Below are positions 40,484-50,010 of a stretch of DNA of 64,000 nt, piece after piece. Made by a program: the position numbers and the translations under genes. The notes below the pieces were generated by a model. The model had not been told where the DNA came from and ran no database searches. It saw only the letters and a program-made list of their open reading frames with translations. Every line of letters starts with the position of its first letter. Position 1 is the first letter of the stretch. This DNA is from Roseomonas sp. KE0001 (GTDB lineage: Bacteria > Pseudomonadota > Alphaproteobacteria > Acetobacterales > Acetobacteraceae). Where the stretch lies: positions 671,048 through 735,047 of the forward strand of contig NZ_RCVQ01000001.1 in assembly GCF_016107285.1 (NCBI RefSeq), given 5' to 3'.

Positions 40484-40637
40484 GATTTGAGCAATCTAAA
40501 CGTCGAGCGGGCATTCGTCCATGCACTACCGCACAGTTGCAGGGCAACGTCGCGCCGGTCGCATTGCCGCGGGTGGTCCGTGCCTCTCCCTGGACCTCTC
40601 CCTGGGCGGCCGCCTGCGGACGGGCTAGGCTGCGGCC

Positions 40638-41783
40638 ATGAATGTGGTCGCACTTCTCATGGCTGCCGGTCAAGGCAGCCGCTTCGGGGCCGCGCTGCCC
40701 AAGCAGTTCCTGCCCCTGCTCGGGCGGCCGGTGATCCGCCATGCCGCCGAGGCCCTGCTGGCCGAGGGGCTGGTCACCCGCCTGCTGCCGGTTGTCGGCA
40801 GGGGCGAGGCGGAACGGGTGGCGACGCTCCTGTCCGGCCTGCCTGTCCTGCCGCCGGTGGAGGGCGGAACCACGCGCCAGGCCAGCGTCCGCGCCGGGAT
40901 GGAGGCCCTCGCGGCTGACCCGCCGGATGCCGTCCTGGTCCATGACGCCGCCCGGCCCGTGGTGCCGCCGGGCTGCATCGCGGCCTTGCTGGAGGCGCTG
41001 TGCCGGGCGCCGGGAGCCATTCCGGCCATGCCCGTCAGCGACACGCTGAAGGCGGGCCAGGATGGGCGGATCCTGCGCACCGTCCCCCGGGCGGGACTCT
41101 ACCGTGCCCAGACCCCGCAGGCCTTCCGGTTCGGCGCCCTGCTGGATGCCCATCGCGCCGCGGGGCAGGAGGCGACGGATGACGCCGCGTTGCTGGAGGC
41201 GGCCGGCCTGCCTGTCATGCTCTCGCCCGGATCGGAGACCAATATCAAAGTGACCTACCCAGAGGACCTGGCCCGCCTGGAGGCGCAGCACCTCCCCCGC
41301 TTCCTGCCCGCCATGGGAACCGGCTTCGACGTCCATCGCCTGGTCGAGGGGCGGCCGCTGATCCTGTGCGGCGTGACGATTCCGCATCCGCTGGGGCTGG
41401 ATGGCCATTCGGACGCCGATGTCGGGCTGCATGCCCTGTGCGATGCCGTGTATGGCGCCCTGGCCGAAGGCGACATCGGCCGGCACTTCCCCCCCTCCGA
41501 GGCGGCCTGGAAGGATGCCGACAGCACCGCCTTCCTGCGCCATGCCGCCGGGCGGGTCGCCGCCCGTGGCGGCATCCTGACCCATGCCGATGTGACGCTG
41601 ATCTGCGAGCGGCCGAAGATCGCCCCGCATGCCGAGGCCATGCGAGCGCGGCTGGCGGACCTGCTGGGGGTCGCCATCGGCCGCGTCTCCGTCAAGGCCA
41701 CCACAACCGAGAGGCTCGGCTTCACCGGGCGCGGCGAGGGCATCGCCGCGCAGGCCGCCGCGACGCTGCTCCTGCCGGCCTGA
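40638..41783 (+). CDS. ispDF: Bifunctional IspD/IspF isoprenoid synthesis enzyme
   Basis: Fusion of two steps of the non-mevalonate (MEP) pathway. The IspD half (residues about 1-220) makes CDP-methylerythritol: [21 protein letters not shown] and [10 protein letters not shown]. The IspF half (from [12 protein letters not shown]) makes the cyclodiphosphate: zinc-site [21 protein letters not shown], and [19 protein letters not shown] near the end. The two active sites handle non-consecutive reactions; IspE acts between them. The fused form is common in alphaproteobacteria. It converges on trpS with 29 bases between stops. Confidence 0.97.
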   Translation: MNVVALLMAAGQGSRFGAALPKQFLPLLGRPVIRHAAEALLAEGLVTRLLPVVGRGEAERVATLLSGLPVLPPVEGGTTRQASVRAGMEALAADPPDAVLVHDAARPVVPPGCIAALLEALCRAPGAIPAMPVSDTLKAGQDGRILRTVPRAGLYRAQTPQAFRFGALLDAHRAAGQEATDDAALLEAAGLPVMLSPGSETNIKVTYPEDLARLEAQHLPRFLPAMGTGFDVHRLVEGRPLILCGVTIPHPLGLDGHSDADVGLHALCDAVYGALAEGDIGRHFPPSEAAWKDADSTAFLRHAAGRVAARGGILTHADVTLICERPKIAPHAEAMRARLADLLGVAIGRVSVKATTTERLGFTGRGEGIAAQAAATLLLPA

Positions 41784-41812
41784 GGCGACCCCCGTTCGCG
41801 GCGGGCCGGTGT

Positions 41813-42817
41813 CTATTTCCGGCGCGGCAGAAAGCCGATCAGCTCCTCGGCCCTGTCGACGATCGGCTCCGCTATGGCCGCGGCCCGCTCGGCCCCGCGC
41901 CGCAGCGCCGCGTCCACCGCGCCGGGGTCGGCCAGGAGGCGCTGCATCTCGGCCTGGATCGGCCCCAGATGCGCCACCAGCGCATCGGTCAGCACGCCCT
42001 TGAAGGTGCCGAAGCCCTGCCCTTCGTGGTCGCGAAGCACATCCGCCGGCTCGCGCCCCGTGACCGCCGCCAGGATGCCGACCAGGTTGCGGGCCTCCGG
42101 CCTGCCTTCCAGCGCCGACGGGTCGGCGGGGAGCGGCTCCGGGTCCGTCTTTGCCCGACGGATCTTCAGGGCAATGGTCTCGGCGTCATCGGTCAGGTTG
42201 ATGCGCGACTGGTCCGAGGGGTCCGACTTGCTCATCTTGCGGGTCCCGTCGCGCAGCGACATGACGCGGGCCGCGACGCCCTGGATCATGGGCTGGATGG
42301 TCGGGAAGAAGTCCGCCCCGTAGTCGTGGTTGAACTTCTGGCCGATGTCATTGGCCAGCTCGAGATGCTGCTTCTGGTCATCGCCCACCGGCACCAGCGT
42401 GGCGTGATAGGCGTGGATATCGGCCGCCATCAGGTTGGGATAGACGTAGAGGCCGCTGCCGGCATTCTCGCGGTCCTTGCCGGCCTTGTCCTTGAACTGG
42501 GTCATCCGGTTCAGCCAGCCGATGCGGGACACGCAGTTGAAGATCCAGGCCAGGCGGGTATGGGCGTGCACGTGGCTCTGCACGAAGAGCACGCATCTCT
42601 CCGGATCGACGCCGCAGGCGATCAGCGCCGCCGCCATGTCACGGGTCTTGGCCGCCAGGTCCCGCGGGTCGAAGGGCTGGGTGATGGCGTGCTGGTCGAC
42701 GACGCAGAAGACGCACTCATGCCCGGCGATCATCGGAGGCCAGTTGCGGATGGCGCCCAGGTAGTTGCCGAGGGTGGGAATGCCGGAAGGCTGGATTCCG
42801 GAGAACACGCGCTGCAT
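41813..42817 (-). CDS. trpS: Tryptophanyl-tRNA synthetase
   Basis: Class I synthetase charging tRNA-Trp, 334 residues. The start has [23 protein letters not shown] (HIGH-equivalent), followed by [33 protein letters not shown], and the KMSKS loop [14 protein letters not shown] 42817 is chosen because GAGGTG lies about 7 bases upstream and the family start [12 protein letters not shown] follows; the frame is open further upstream without similarity. It diverges from panC across 140 bases. Confidence 0.97.
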   Translation of the reverse strand: MQRVFSGIQPSGIPTLGNYLGAIRNWPPMIAGHECVFCVVDQHAITQPFDPRDLAAKTRDMAAALIACGVDPERCVLFVQSHVHAHTRLAWIFNCVSRIGWLNRMTQFKDKAGKDRENAGSGLYVYPNLMAADIHAYHATLVPVGDDQKQHLELANDIGQKFNHDYGADFFPTIQPMIQGVAARVMSLRDGTRKMSKSDPSDQSRINLTDDAETIALKIRRAKTDPEPLPADPSALEGRPEARNLVGILAAVTGREPADVLRDHEGQGFGTFKGVLTDALVAHLGPIQAEMQRLLADPGAVDAALRRGAERAAAIAEPIVDRAEELIGFLPRRK

Positions 42818-42957
42818 CGTCACACCTCTTTCCTGTCCGGGCGGCTCGCGGGTGATCCCGCGCGGCGCCGCCGCCGTCAAGCATGCGCCAGGGTCCGGCT
42901 TGCATGACCGGCGGTTCCGGGGCACCGAAGGGGCGGAAAGCGGAGGATCGTCAGGAC

Positions 42958-43815
42958 ATGCGGGTGGTGCGGGATCTCGTCGGATTGCGGGATGTGGTGG
43001 ATGCCTGGCGCGCCGAGGGGCGGCGCGTCGGCCTGGTGCCGACCATGGGGGCGCTGCATGCGGGGCATCTGGCCCTGCTGGACAGGGCCCGTTCCCTGGC
43101 CGAGAGGGCGGTCGTCTCCATCTTCGTCAATCCCCTGCAGTTCGGCCCGAACGAGGATCTCAGCCGCTACCCGCGGGACGAGGCCGGAGACCTCGCCAAG
43201 CTGGAGGCCTCCGGATGCGACCTGGCCTGGCTGCCAACCCCCGAGGTCATGTATCCGCCTGGCGCGGCCACCACCATCGAGCCTGAAGGGGCGGCGCTGG
43301 GCTGGGAGGGTGCGGCCCGGCCCGGCCATTTCCGCGGCGTGGCGACGGTCTGCACCAAGCTCTTCATGATGAGCCGCGCCGACGTCGCGGTGTTCGGCGA
43401 GAAGGACTGGCAGCAGCTGCAGGTCGTTCGGCAGGCGGTGCGGGACCTGCATCTGCCGGTGCGGATCGAGGGACTGCCGACGGTGCGGGATCACGACGGG
43501 CTGGCCCTGTCCTCCCGCAACCAGAGGCTCAGCCCCTCCGAGCGGGCGAAGGCGGCGGTACTGCCGGCCATCCTCACCGCGGTTTCCGGACGGATCACGG
43601 GCGGCGCGCCGCCGGAGGAGGCCGTGGCCTGGGGACACGCCGGGCTGGAGGAGCAGGGTTTCATCCCGGACTACCTCGCCCTTGTCGAACCGGACACGCT
43701 GCACCCCTGGCCGGCGGGCCAGGCCGGGGAGGCCCGCCTGCTGGCGGCGGCGCGGCTCGGGGATGTCCGGCTGCTCGACAACCTCCCGGTCAAGGTGCCC
43801 TCGTCCGCCGGTTGA
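42958..43815 (+). CDS. panC: Pantothenate synthetase
   Basis: Joins pantoate and beta-alanine using ATP, the last step to pantothenate (and so CoA, with coaD earlier in the window). 285 residues: [18 protein letters not shown] (HxGH-type ATP site), [34 protein letters not shown] and the KMSKS-like [19 protein letters not shown] 42958 has GGAGG about 11 bases upstream and matches the family start. It is followed after 60 bases by the PLD-VTT gene. Confidence 0.96.
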   Translation: MRVVRDLVGLRDVVDAWRAEGRRVGLVPTMGALHAGHLALLDRARSLAERAVVSIFVNPLQFGPNEDLSRYPRDEAGDLAKLEASGCDLAWLPTPEVMYPPGAATTIEPEGAALGWEGAARPGHFRGVATVCTKLFMMSRADVAVFGEKDWQQLQVVRQAVRDLHLPVRIEGLPTVRDHDGLALSSRNQRLSPSERAKAAVLPAILTAVSGRITGGAPPEEAVAWGHAGLEEQGFIPDYLALVEPDTLHPWPAGQAGEARLLAAARLGDVRLLDNLPVKVPSSAG

Positions 43816-43875
43816 AGCCTTTTCCGGCATGTTGCGTTGCGCTGGAGGATAACGGGGCCGAAGGACAGACATGCC

Positions 43876-46065
43876 GTGACGGAGCCAGCGGGACATCCTT
43901 CCCAGGCCGATACACCCTCGCTGCTGCGCCCGGACGAGACGGTCTGGCGCATCGGCGAGGCCGGCCGGGCCAGCCTGCTGGTCGATGCGGCGGCCTATTA
44001 TGGCGCCTTGCGCTCCGCCATGCGGCAGGCACGGCACAGCATCTGGGTCGCCGGCTGGGACATCGACAGCCGCACACCGCTCGTCGGCCCCTCGGGGGAG
44101 CCCGATGACGGCCTGCCGGCGCATCTCGGACCCTTCCTGACGGCCCTGGTGACCCGCCGGCCGGAGCTGCGCGTCAAGCTGCTGCTGTGGGACTACTCGG
44201 TGCTCTACGCGATGGAGCGGGAGCTGCTCCCCGCCCTGGCCCTGCATTGGAACACCCCCTCCCAGGTGGAACTCTGCCTGGATGACCAGGCGGCCTTCGG
44301 CGCCTCACAGCATCAGAAAGTGGTCGTCATCGATGGTCGGGTCGCCTTCGCCGGCGGGCTCGACCTGACGATCCGGCGATGGGACACGCCCGAGCACACG
44401 CCGCATAACCCCCATCGGGTGGATCCCCGCGGCGAGCCTTACCCGCCCTTCCATGACCTGCAGATGGTGGTGGATGGCGCGGTGGCGCGGGATCTGGCCG
44501 ATCTGTTCCGTCAGCGCTGGGCTGCCTCCGCCTGCGAGGATCTGTCGCCCCTGCCCGCCGATGACGGGGCGCTGCTGCCATGGCCGGAGGCTCTCACGCC
44601 GGATTTCAGGGGCGTACGCATGGGCATCGCCCTCACCGAGGGGGGCTATGCCGGGGGAACCGCCTCGCAGGTCGAGCGCCTCTTCGAAGCCATGATCGGA
44701 ACTGCCGAGCGGGCGCTTTATATCGAGAACCAGTTCCTGACCCATCTCGGCCTGGCACGCCGGCTGGCCGCCCGGCTGCGGGAGAGGCCGGAGCTGGAGG
44801 TGGTCATCCTTGGGCCCAGGACGCATCACACCTGGCTGGAACACAGGACCATGCAGGTGGGGCGGATCCGTTTCATGGAGACGCTGCGCCAGGCGGGCGT
44901 GGCCGATCGGGTCCGCCTGCTCCATCCCCGCGTCGAGGGGCGGATGGGCGGCGGCGCGGACATCATGGTGCATTCCAAGCTGATGATCGTGGACGACCGG
45001 CTGCTCCGGGTCGGTTCCGCCAATCTCTGCCACCGCTCCATGGGTACGGACAGCGAATGCGACCTGGTCATCGAGGCCCGCACCGCGAACGAGCGTCAGG
45101 CGATCGAGGCGGCGCGCGCCCGTCTCCTGAGCGAGCATCTCGGCGCCGCGCCCGCGGCCGTGGCCGAGGCGATCCGGCGCCATGGCCTGTTCGGCGCGCT
45201 GGACAGCCTGGGGTCCGGCCGGCGCCGCCTGCTGCCGATCGAGGATGGCCCGCTGCGCGAGGGGGAGAGCCTTTCCCAGATCGAGGCCGTGGCGGACCCG
45301 CCCCGCCCGCTCGGCGCCGATACGCTGCTGGCCGATTTCTCCCGGCCCGGCGAGATCCAGGGACGTCGCTCGCTCTGGTTCCGGATCGCCCTGGCCGCGG
45401 CACCCGTGCTCCTGCTGGGGCTGGCCTGGCGCTACACGCCGCTCTCAGGTTACCTCAATCCCGAGACCTTCAGCGCCTCCATGCAGAGCGCGAGCGGCGC
45501 CTGGGGGCCTGCCATCGCGCTGGGCCTGTTCCTGTTCCTGGGGCTGATTGCCTTTCCGGTGAACGTTCTGATCGTGGCGACGGCGGCCGCCTTCGGGCTC
45601 TGGCCCGGCCTCGCCTATGCGGCGATCGGCGCCATGTTCAGCGCCCTGCTGACCTACCTGATCGGCCGGTGGCTGGGCCCTGGCACGCTGCGTCGTGTCT
45701 TCGGGCCCCGCATCAACCGTGTCAGCCAGGGCATCGCCAGGAACGGTATCCTTGCCGTCACCCTGGTGCGGCTCATGCCGGTGGCTCCCTTCACGCTGGT
45801 GAACCTGGTGGCGGGCGCCATGCGAATCCGTCTGCTGGACTACACGGTGGGCACGGCCCTTGGGCTGGCGCCGGGACTGATCCTGATGACCGCCCTGGGC
45901 GATCGCCTGCTCCGGATTCTGACCGACCCTTCCTGGCGCGACCTCCTCGGCTTTGCGCTCGTGCTGCTGGCCTGGGGCGGCCTGTCCTATGGGCTGCAGA
46001 TCGTCATCGGCTGGCTGCGCCGCCGCGTGGCGGGGAAGTCGGCCGGGGCGGGAAGCCCGGCATGA
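43876..46065 (+). CDS. Phospholipase D-like protein fused to a VTT (DedA/TVP38-type) membrane domain
   Basis: A 729-residue fusion. Residues about 1-450 hold two PLD catalytic motifs, HQKVVVIDG (His about 146) and HSKLMIVDD (His about 366), each HxKx4D, as in cardiolipin synthases and phospholipase D. From about residue 500 is a membrane domain of the VTT family (GLIAFPVNVLIVATAAAFGLWPGL, AAIGAMFSALLTYLIGR, RLMPVAPFTLVNLVAGAMRI), related to lipid scramblases such as DedA/TMEM41B. GTG at 43876 is preferred (AAGGA upstream). A TTG at 43837 is possible. It overlaps the EEP gene by four bases. Likely acts on membrane phospholipids; reaction is inference. Confidence 0.88.
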   Translation: MTEPAGHPSQADTPSLLRPDETVWRIGEAGRASLLVDAAAYYGALRSAMRQARHSIWVAGWDIDSRTPLVGPSGEPDDGLPAHLGPFLTALVTRRPELRVKLLLWDYSVLYAMERELLPALALHWNTPSQVELCLDDQAAFGASQHQKVVVIDGRVAFAGGLDLTIRRWDTPEHTPHNPHRVDPRGEPYPPFHDLQMVVDGAVARDLADLFRQRWAASACEDLSPLPADDGALLPWPEALTPDFRGVRMGIALTEGGYAGGTASQVERLFEAMIGTAERALYIENQFLTHLGLARRLAARLRERPELEVVILGPRTHHTWLEHRTMQVGRIRFMETLRQAGVADRVRLLHPRVEGRMGGGADIMVHSKLMIVDDRLLRVGSANLCHRSMGTDSECDLVIEARTANERQAIEAARARLLSEHLGAAPAAVAEAIRRHGLFGALDSLGSGRRRLLPIEDGPLREGESLSQIEAVADPPRPLGADTLLADFSRPGEIQGRRSLWFRIALAAAPVLLLGLAWRYTPLSGYLNPETFSASMQSASGAWGPAIALGLFLFLGLIAFPVNVLIVATAAAFGLWPGLAYAAIGAMFSALLTYLIGRWLGPGTLRRVFGPRINRVSQGIARNGILAVTLVRLMPVAPFTLVNLVAGAMRIRLLDYTVGTALGLAPGLILMTALGDRLLRILTDPSWRDLLGFALVLLAWGGLSYGLQIVIGWLRRRVAGKSAGAGSPA

Positions 46066-46850
46066 CCTTCCGCGCCATGACCTGGAACATCCACTCGGCG
46101 ATCGGACCGGACGGGCGCTACGACCTTGGCCGCGTCATCCGGCGTATCCAGGCCCACCAACCGGATCTGCTGGCCCTACAGGAGGTCGAGAGCCGCGGGC
46201 GGGGCGAACGTCCCTCGCCCTTCGAGGAACTGCGCGCCTTCTTCGAGGGCCATGCGCTCGCGGCGGAGACCATGACGGCGCATGACGGAGCCTATGGCCA
46301 CATGCTGCTCAGCCGCTGGCCGATGCGCCGCGAGCGCCTCGTGGATCTGTCCCTCACCGGACGCGAGCCCCGCATCGCCATCTCGGCCCTGGTGGACGCG
46401 CCGCGCGGTCCTCTGCACGTGATCGCGGTGCATCTCGGGCTGAAGGCCTGGGAGCGTCGGGAGCAGGCGGTCAGGCTGGCCGATCTGATCCGCGGCAGCA
46501 GGGAGCCCGTGCTGGTCATGGGAGACCTGAACGACTGGGCCTGGCGGGGTCCGGTCTGGCGCCGTCTGGCGCCCCTGCTGCCCGGCCGCACGGCGGTCCG
46601 GACCTTCCCGGCCCGGCTGCCGCTGCTGCGCCTGGACAGAATCCTCTGCCGGCCCGCCGCGATGCTGGGGAGAAGCTGGCGCGACACCCGCGCCGCCACG
46701 GCCTCCGACCATCTGCCCGTCATCGCCGAGATCATTCAGCCGCCGCAGGCTGGCGAGGACGATGATCGCGGGCAGGTTCTGGCGCGCCCTGAGGGACTCG
46801 AACCCCCAACCAACCGGGTAGAAGCCGGTTGCTCTGTCCAGTTGAGCTAA
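46062..46850 (+). CDS. Endonuclease/exonuclease/phosphatase family protein, ending inside tRNA-Arg
   Basis: EEP-fold phosphodiesterase, 262 residues. Catalytic motifs: TWNIHSAIG, LALQEVES (metal Glu), GDLNDW (Asp-Asn) and ASDHLPVIAEI (Asp-His pair). E. coli YbhP, of this family, is encoded next to the PLD-type cardiolipin synthase ClsB, so the pairing with the PLD-VTT gene is meaningful. Enzymatic substrate unknown (nucleic acid or phospholipid headgroup). The conserved fold ends near residue 230; the last 23 or so codons read through the antisense of tRNA-Arg and stop at 46848-46850. Start overlaps the PLD-VTT stop (ATGA). Confidence 0.87.
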   Translation: MTFRAMTWNIHSAIGPDGRYDLGRVIRRIQAHQPDLLALQEVESRGRGERPSPFEELRAFFEGHALAAETMTAHDGAYGHMLLSRWPMRRERLVDLSLTGREPRIAISALVDAPRGPLHVIAVHLGLKAWERREQAVRLADLIRGSREPVLVMGDLNDWAWRGPVWRRLAPLLPGRTAVRTFPARLPLLRLDRILCRPAAMLGRSWRDTRAATASDHLPVIAEIIQPPQAGEDDDRGQVLARPEGLEPPTNRVEAGCSVQLS

Positions 46851-46856
46851 GGGCGC
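46780..46856 (-). tRNA. tRNA-Arg (TCT), CCA encoded
   Basis: Acceptor GCGCCCT/AGGGCGC, D arm AGCTC, anticodon stem ACCGG/CCGGT around CTTCTAC (anticodon TCT), T arm GGGGG/TCCCTC-type with TTCGAGT, discriminator G at 46783. The following minus-strand bases (46782-46780) read CCA, unlike the other three tRNAs here. The gene is antisense to the end of the EEP coding frame and lies just downstream of the complex I subunit gene on the same strand. Confidence 0.95.
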
Positions 46857-46880
46857 CGGGTGGCCATCAGGCCGGCCGTC

Positions 46881-47204
46881 TCAGTGGGTCCAGTTCTCGG
46901 CGCGTCCGTAGCGGAAATTGTCCGCGTAGGACTTCGGCTTGATCGCCGGCTTGGGCGCCTCGGGCTCGACCTCGTAACGCAGTCCATTGGCGCGGGCGAA
47001 GGCTTCGGCCGCCTCGCGGGACGCGAAGCTCAGGCGCAACTGGCTCCGCATATCGCCCGACCCGTACCAGCCGGTCAGGCGGTCGATCTGACGGGCCTCG
47101 CCGGGCGCGAACTGCAGGATCCAGCGGCCGGTGCGGGCCTTGCCGGATTGCATGGCCGAGCGCGGCTGGTTGTAGATCCGGGCGATGACAGTGTCTTGGC
47201 TCAT
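46881..47204 (-). CDS. ETC complex I subunit family protein (NDUFS4-like)
   Basis: A 107-residue protein of the complex I 18-kDa/NDUFS4 accessory family found in alphaproteobacteria and mitochondria. Typical blocks: ARIYNQPRSAMQSGKARTGRWILQF, a central TGWYGSGDMRSQLRLSFASREAAEAFARANGL, and the C-terminal KPKSYADNFRYGRAENWTH, where the family ends RxxxWTH. It probably stabilises the NADH-binding arm of complex I at the inner membrane. Located alone between tRNA-Pro and tRNA-Arg, not in a nuo operon. Confidence 0.93.
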   Translation of the reverse strand: MSQDTVIARIYNQPRSAMQSGKARTGRWILQFAPGEARQIDRLTGWYGSGDMRSQLRLSFASREAAEAFARANGLRYEVEPEAPKPAIKPKSYADNFRYGRAENWTH

Positions 47205-47249
47205 GACGCTCTGGCCTCCGCAGGGGCGGGATGCCGCCGGAAGTGGGTA

Positions 47250-47323
47250 TCGGGGCGAGAGGATTCGAACCTCCGGCCCTCTGCTCCCAAAGCAGATGCG
47301 CTACCAGGCTGCGCTACGCCCCG
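47250..47323 (-). tRNA. tRNA-Pro (TGG)
   Basis: A 74-base tRNA: acceptor CGGGGCG/CGCCCCG, D arm GCGC with AGCCTGGTAGCGC, anticodon stem TCTGC/GCAGA around TTTGGGA (anticodon TGG), T arm GGAGGTTCGAATCCTC, discriminator A. No CCA encoded. It lies between serS and the complex I subunit gene on the same strand and may be cotranscribed with them. Confidence 0.97.
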
Positions 47324-47366
47324 ATCGAGGCGCAAACTATGGGCTGCCTCGCCGGACGGCAAGCCT

Positions 47367-48635
47367 TCATCCGAGCCGCGACAGGCCGCCCATCCAGGGC
47401 GCGAGCACCTCGGGAATGGCCACGCTGCCATCCGCCTGCTGATGCGTCTCCAGCACGGCGATCAGGGCCCGCCCCACCGCCACGCCGGAGCCGTTCAGGG
47501 TGTGCGGGAAAGCCGTTCCCTTGCCGTCCTTCGGCCGGAAGCGGGCGTTCATCCGGCGCGCCTGGAAGTCGCGGCAGTTCGAGCAGGAGGAGATCTCCCG
47601 CCACGCCCCCTGCCCCGGCAGCCAGACCTCGAGATCGTAAGTCCTGGCCGAGGCGAATCCCGTATCGCCGGAGCAGAGCAGCACGCGCCGCCAGACCAGG
47701 CCAAGCTCCGTCAGCACTCTCTCGGCGCAGCGCGTCATGCGCTCGTGCTCGTCGGCGGATTGGTCCGGCGTGGTGATCGACACCATCTCCGCCTTGGTGA
47801 ACTGGTGCTGGCGCAGCATGCCCCGCGTGTCGCGTCCCGCGCTTCCCGCCTCGGAGCGGAAACAGGGAGACAGGGCCGCGAAGCGCAGCGGCAGACTGTC
47901 CTCCGCCAGGATCTCGCCGGCGACCAGGTTGGTGAGCGGCACCTCGGCCGTCGGGATGAGCCAGCGGCCGTCTTCGGTGCGGAACAGGTCCTCCCGGAAC
48001 TTCGGGAGCTGCCCGGTGCCGTACATGGTGGCATCGTTCACCAGCAGCGGCACGGCGGCTTCCTCGTAGCCATGCTCGCCGGTGTGCAGGGCGACCATAT
48101 ACTGGCCGAGCGCACGCTCGAGCCGCGCCAGGGCGCCGCGCAGCACGGTGAACCGGGCGCCGGCCAGCTTCGCGGCCCCCGCGAAATCCATGAGGCCCAG
48201 CGCTTCGCCGATCTCGAAGTGCTGGCGCGCCGGGAAGTCGAGCACCGGGGGCGTGCCGTGCTGGTGCAGCACGACGTTGTCGGCCTCGTCCCTTCCCTCG
48301 GGCACCTCGGCGTCCAGGATGTTCGGCAGCGCCTCCAGCAGGGCGACCTGCCGCTGATCGGCCGCCTTGGCCTCGGCCTCCAGGGACTCCATGCGGCCGC
48401 GTAGCGTGGCGCCCTCCGCCTCGAGGGCCGAGGATTCCTGCCCGGCGCGCCTTGCCTGGCCGATCTCCTTCGAGATCTGGTTGCGGCGCGCCTGGAGCTC
48501 CTGGGCGGCGGTCTGGGCGGCGCGGCGGGTGGCGTCCTGCTCCAGGATGCTGCCGGCCATGGCCGGCAGGCCACGGCGCGCCAGCGCGGCGTCGAAGGCT
48601 GCCGGATCGGCGCGGACGATGCGGATGTCATGCAT
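47367..48635 (-). CDS. serS: Seryl-tRNA synthetase
   Basis: Class II synthetase for tRNA-Ser (and selenocysteine tRNA where present), 422 residues. The N-terminal long coiled-coil arm (residues about 27-105, with [22 protein letters not shown]) contacts the tRNA variable arm. Motif 1 region is [18 protein letters not shown], motif 2 [29 protein letters not shown], motif 3 [16 protein letters not shown]. It lies 9 bases after tatC in the direction of transcription. The scp-tat-serS order is the common alphaproteobacterial one. Confidence 0.97.
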   Translation of the reverse strand: MHDIRIVRADPAAFDAALARRGLPAMAGSILEQDATRRAAQTAAQELQARRNQISKEIGQARRAGQESSALEAEGATLRGRMESLEAEAKAADQRQVALLEALPNILDAEVPEGRDEADNVVLHQHGTPPVLDFPARQHFEIGEALGLMDFAGAAKLAGARFTVLRGALARLERALGQYMVALHTGEHGYEEAAVPLLVNDATMYGTGQLPKFREDLFRTEDGRWLIPTAEVPLTNLVAGEILAEDSLPLRFAALSPCFRSEAGSAGRDTRGMLRQHQFTKAEMVSITTPDQSADEHERMTRCAERVLTELGLVWRRVLLCSGDTGFASARTYDLEVWLPGQGAWREISSCSNCRDFQARRMNARFRPKDGKGTAFPHTLNGSGVAVGRALIAVLETHQQADGSVAIPEVLAPWMGGLSRLG

Positions 48636-48644
48636 GGCGAATAC

Positions 48645-49433
48645 TCAGCTCTGGTCCTCATCGCGCCGGGGCGCGACCCATCCCGCGGCCAGGACCGACA
48701 GTTCGTAAAGGGCGATGAGCGGCACGGCGAGGCCGATCTGGCTGATGATGTCCGGCGGCGTGATGACCGCGGCGACCACGAACATGCCGACGATGGCGTA
48801 GCGCCGTCCCCGCTTCAGTCCGGCCTGCGTGACGATGCCCACCTTGGCCATCAGTGTCAGCGCGACGGGCAGCTGGAACGCGGCGCCGAAAGCCAGGATC
48901 ATGTGCATGACCAGGCTGAGGTACTCGCTGACCTTGGCTTCCAGCTGCACCGGCAGGGCGCCGGCCCCGGGCGGCGTCTCGAAGGAGATGAAGAACTTCC
49001 AGGCCAGCGGAAAGATGAAGTAGTAGGCCAGCGCCGCGCCCAGGACGAAAAGTACCGGGGAGGCGAGCAGGAAGGGCAGGATGGCCCGCTTCTCGCTGCG
49101 GTAGAGGCCTGGCGCGATGAACAGCCAGAGCTGCGTCGCCCACATCGGAAAGCTGAGGAAGGTGGCGCCGAAGAAGGCCACCTTCAGATAGGTGAAGAAG
49201 GCCTCGTACAGGGCGGTGAAGATCATCCGCCGCTCGCTGCCGCTCTGCTGCTGCAGGATGTCGGCCAGGGGGCGGGCGAGGAAGCCGTAGATCTGTGTGG
49301 AGAAGTAGTAGCAGACCGCGAAGGCGATGATGAAAGCGCCAATCGACCATAGCAGGCGTGTGCGCAGTTCGAGCAGATGCTCGATCAGCGGCATCGGCTT
49401 GTCGTCGATGATGTCGTCCTGGTCTCGGGCCAC
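48645..49433 (-). CDS. tatC: Twin-arginine translocase subunit TatC
   Basis: Six-helix membrane subunit that recognises twin-arginine signals on folded proteins. 262 residues with MPLIEHLLELRTRLLWSIGAFIIAF (family start HLxELRxR), FFTYLKVAFFGATFLSFPMWATQLWLFIAPGLY (TatC signature region), and FELPVA-type AFGAAFQLPVALTLM. Window proteins with twin-arginine-like signals (MsrP, possibly the cyclophilin and transglycosylase) are plausible clients. It overlaps nothing and starts 10 bases after tatB. Confidence 0.97.
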   Translation of the reverse strand: MARDQDDIIDDKPMPLIEHLLELRTRLLWSIGAFIIAFAVCYYFSTQIYGFLARPLADILQQQSGSERRMIFTALYEAFFTYLKVAFFGATFLSFPMWATQLWLFIAPGLYRSEKRAILPFLLASPVLFVLGAALAYYFIFPLAWKFFISFETPPGAGALPVQLEAKVSEYLSLVMHMILAFGAAFQLPVALTLMAKVGIVTQAGLKRGRRYAIVGMFVVAAVITPPDIISQIGLAVPLIALYELSVLAAGWVAPRRDEDQS

Positions 49434-49443
49434 GGAGGGGTAC

Positions 49444-50010
49444 TCAGACGCTCGGTGTTGCGGGCGGGGGGGCGACCTTGCCGGCCGAGACGGCGGAGCG
49501 TTCCTCAGGCGGCGGCTCGGCGCCGGCAGGGGGCTCGGGCCTGGACTCCGGCTGGGGCTCCGGCCGCGCCGGCGCGGAGGCCTCCGCGACGGAGGGCGGC
49601 ACGAAGGCGGGCGGTGCGGGCGGGATCTTGGAGGTTTCGGCCGCCGAAGTCTCCTGGAGCGGGGCCTTGGCGCCCGTCGCCTCCGCCGTGCCGGATGTTT
49701 CCGGCTTCCAGGCGTTCTTCAGAGGATCTTCGGTGAAGGTCTTACGGATCGAGCCGTCCTCGTCCAGGCTCCGCTCGATCGTGCTCTTCAGGTCGAAATT
49801 GCGGATGTCGCGGATCTGGTCGCGGACGTCCTCGAGCTTCGCCTCGCGCACCAGTTCGTCAGCATGGGTCTGGAACTCCGCGGCCATGCGCCGAAGCTTC
49901 TGCACCCCTTTGGCGACATTGCGGATGGCCTCGGGAAGGTCCTTGGGCCCGATGACCACTACAGCCACCACGGCGATCAGGGCCAGCTCGGACCAGGCTA
50001 AATCGAACAT
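49444..50010 (-). CDS. tatB: Sec-independent translocase subunit TatB
   Basis: Single-helix partner of TatC. Start MFDLAWSELALIAVVAVVVIGPKDLPEAIRNVAKG contains the helix, the conserved Glu in its N-terminal part, and the G-P hinge before the amphipathic helix (VQKLRRMAAEFQTHADELVREA). A long Pro/Ala/Glu tail follows (188 residues total). The FDL start and the length favour TatB over TatA. ATG 50010 chosen as the family start. No tatA is found between it and scpB. Confidence 0.93.
   Translation of the reverse strand: MFDLAWSELALIAVVAVVVIGPKDLPEAIRNVAKGVQKLRRMAAEFQTHADELVREAKLEDVRDQIRDIRNFDLKSTIERSLDEDGSIRKTFTEDPLKNAWKPETSGTAEATGAKAPLQETSAAETSKIPPAPPAFVPPSVAEASAPARPEPQPESRPEPPAGAEPPPEERSAVSAGKVAPPPATPSV

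Noticed and set aside
40583..40606. Tandem CCTCTCCCTGG (11 of 12 bases repeated) between dusB and ispDF
   Set aside because: Only two short copies in GC-rich DNA; no other support for a regulatory or mobile role.
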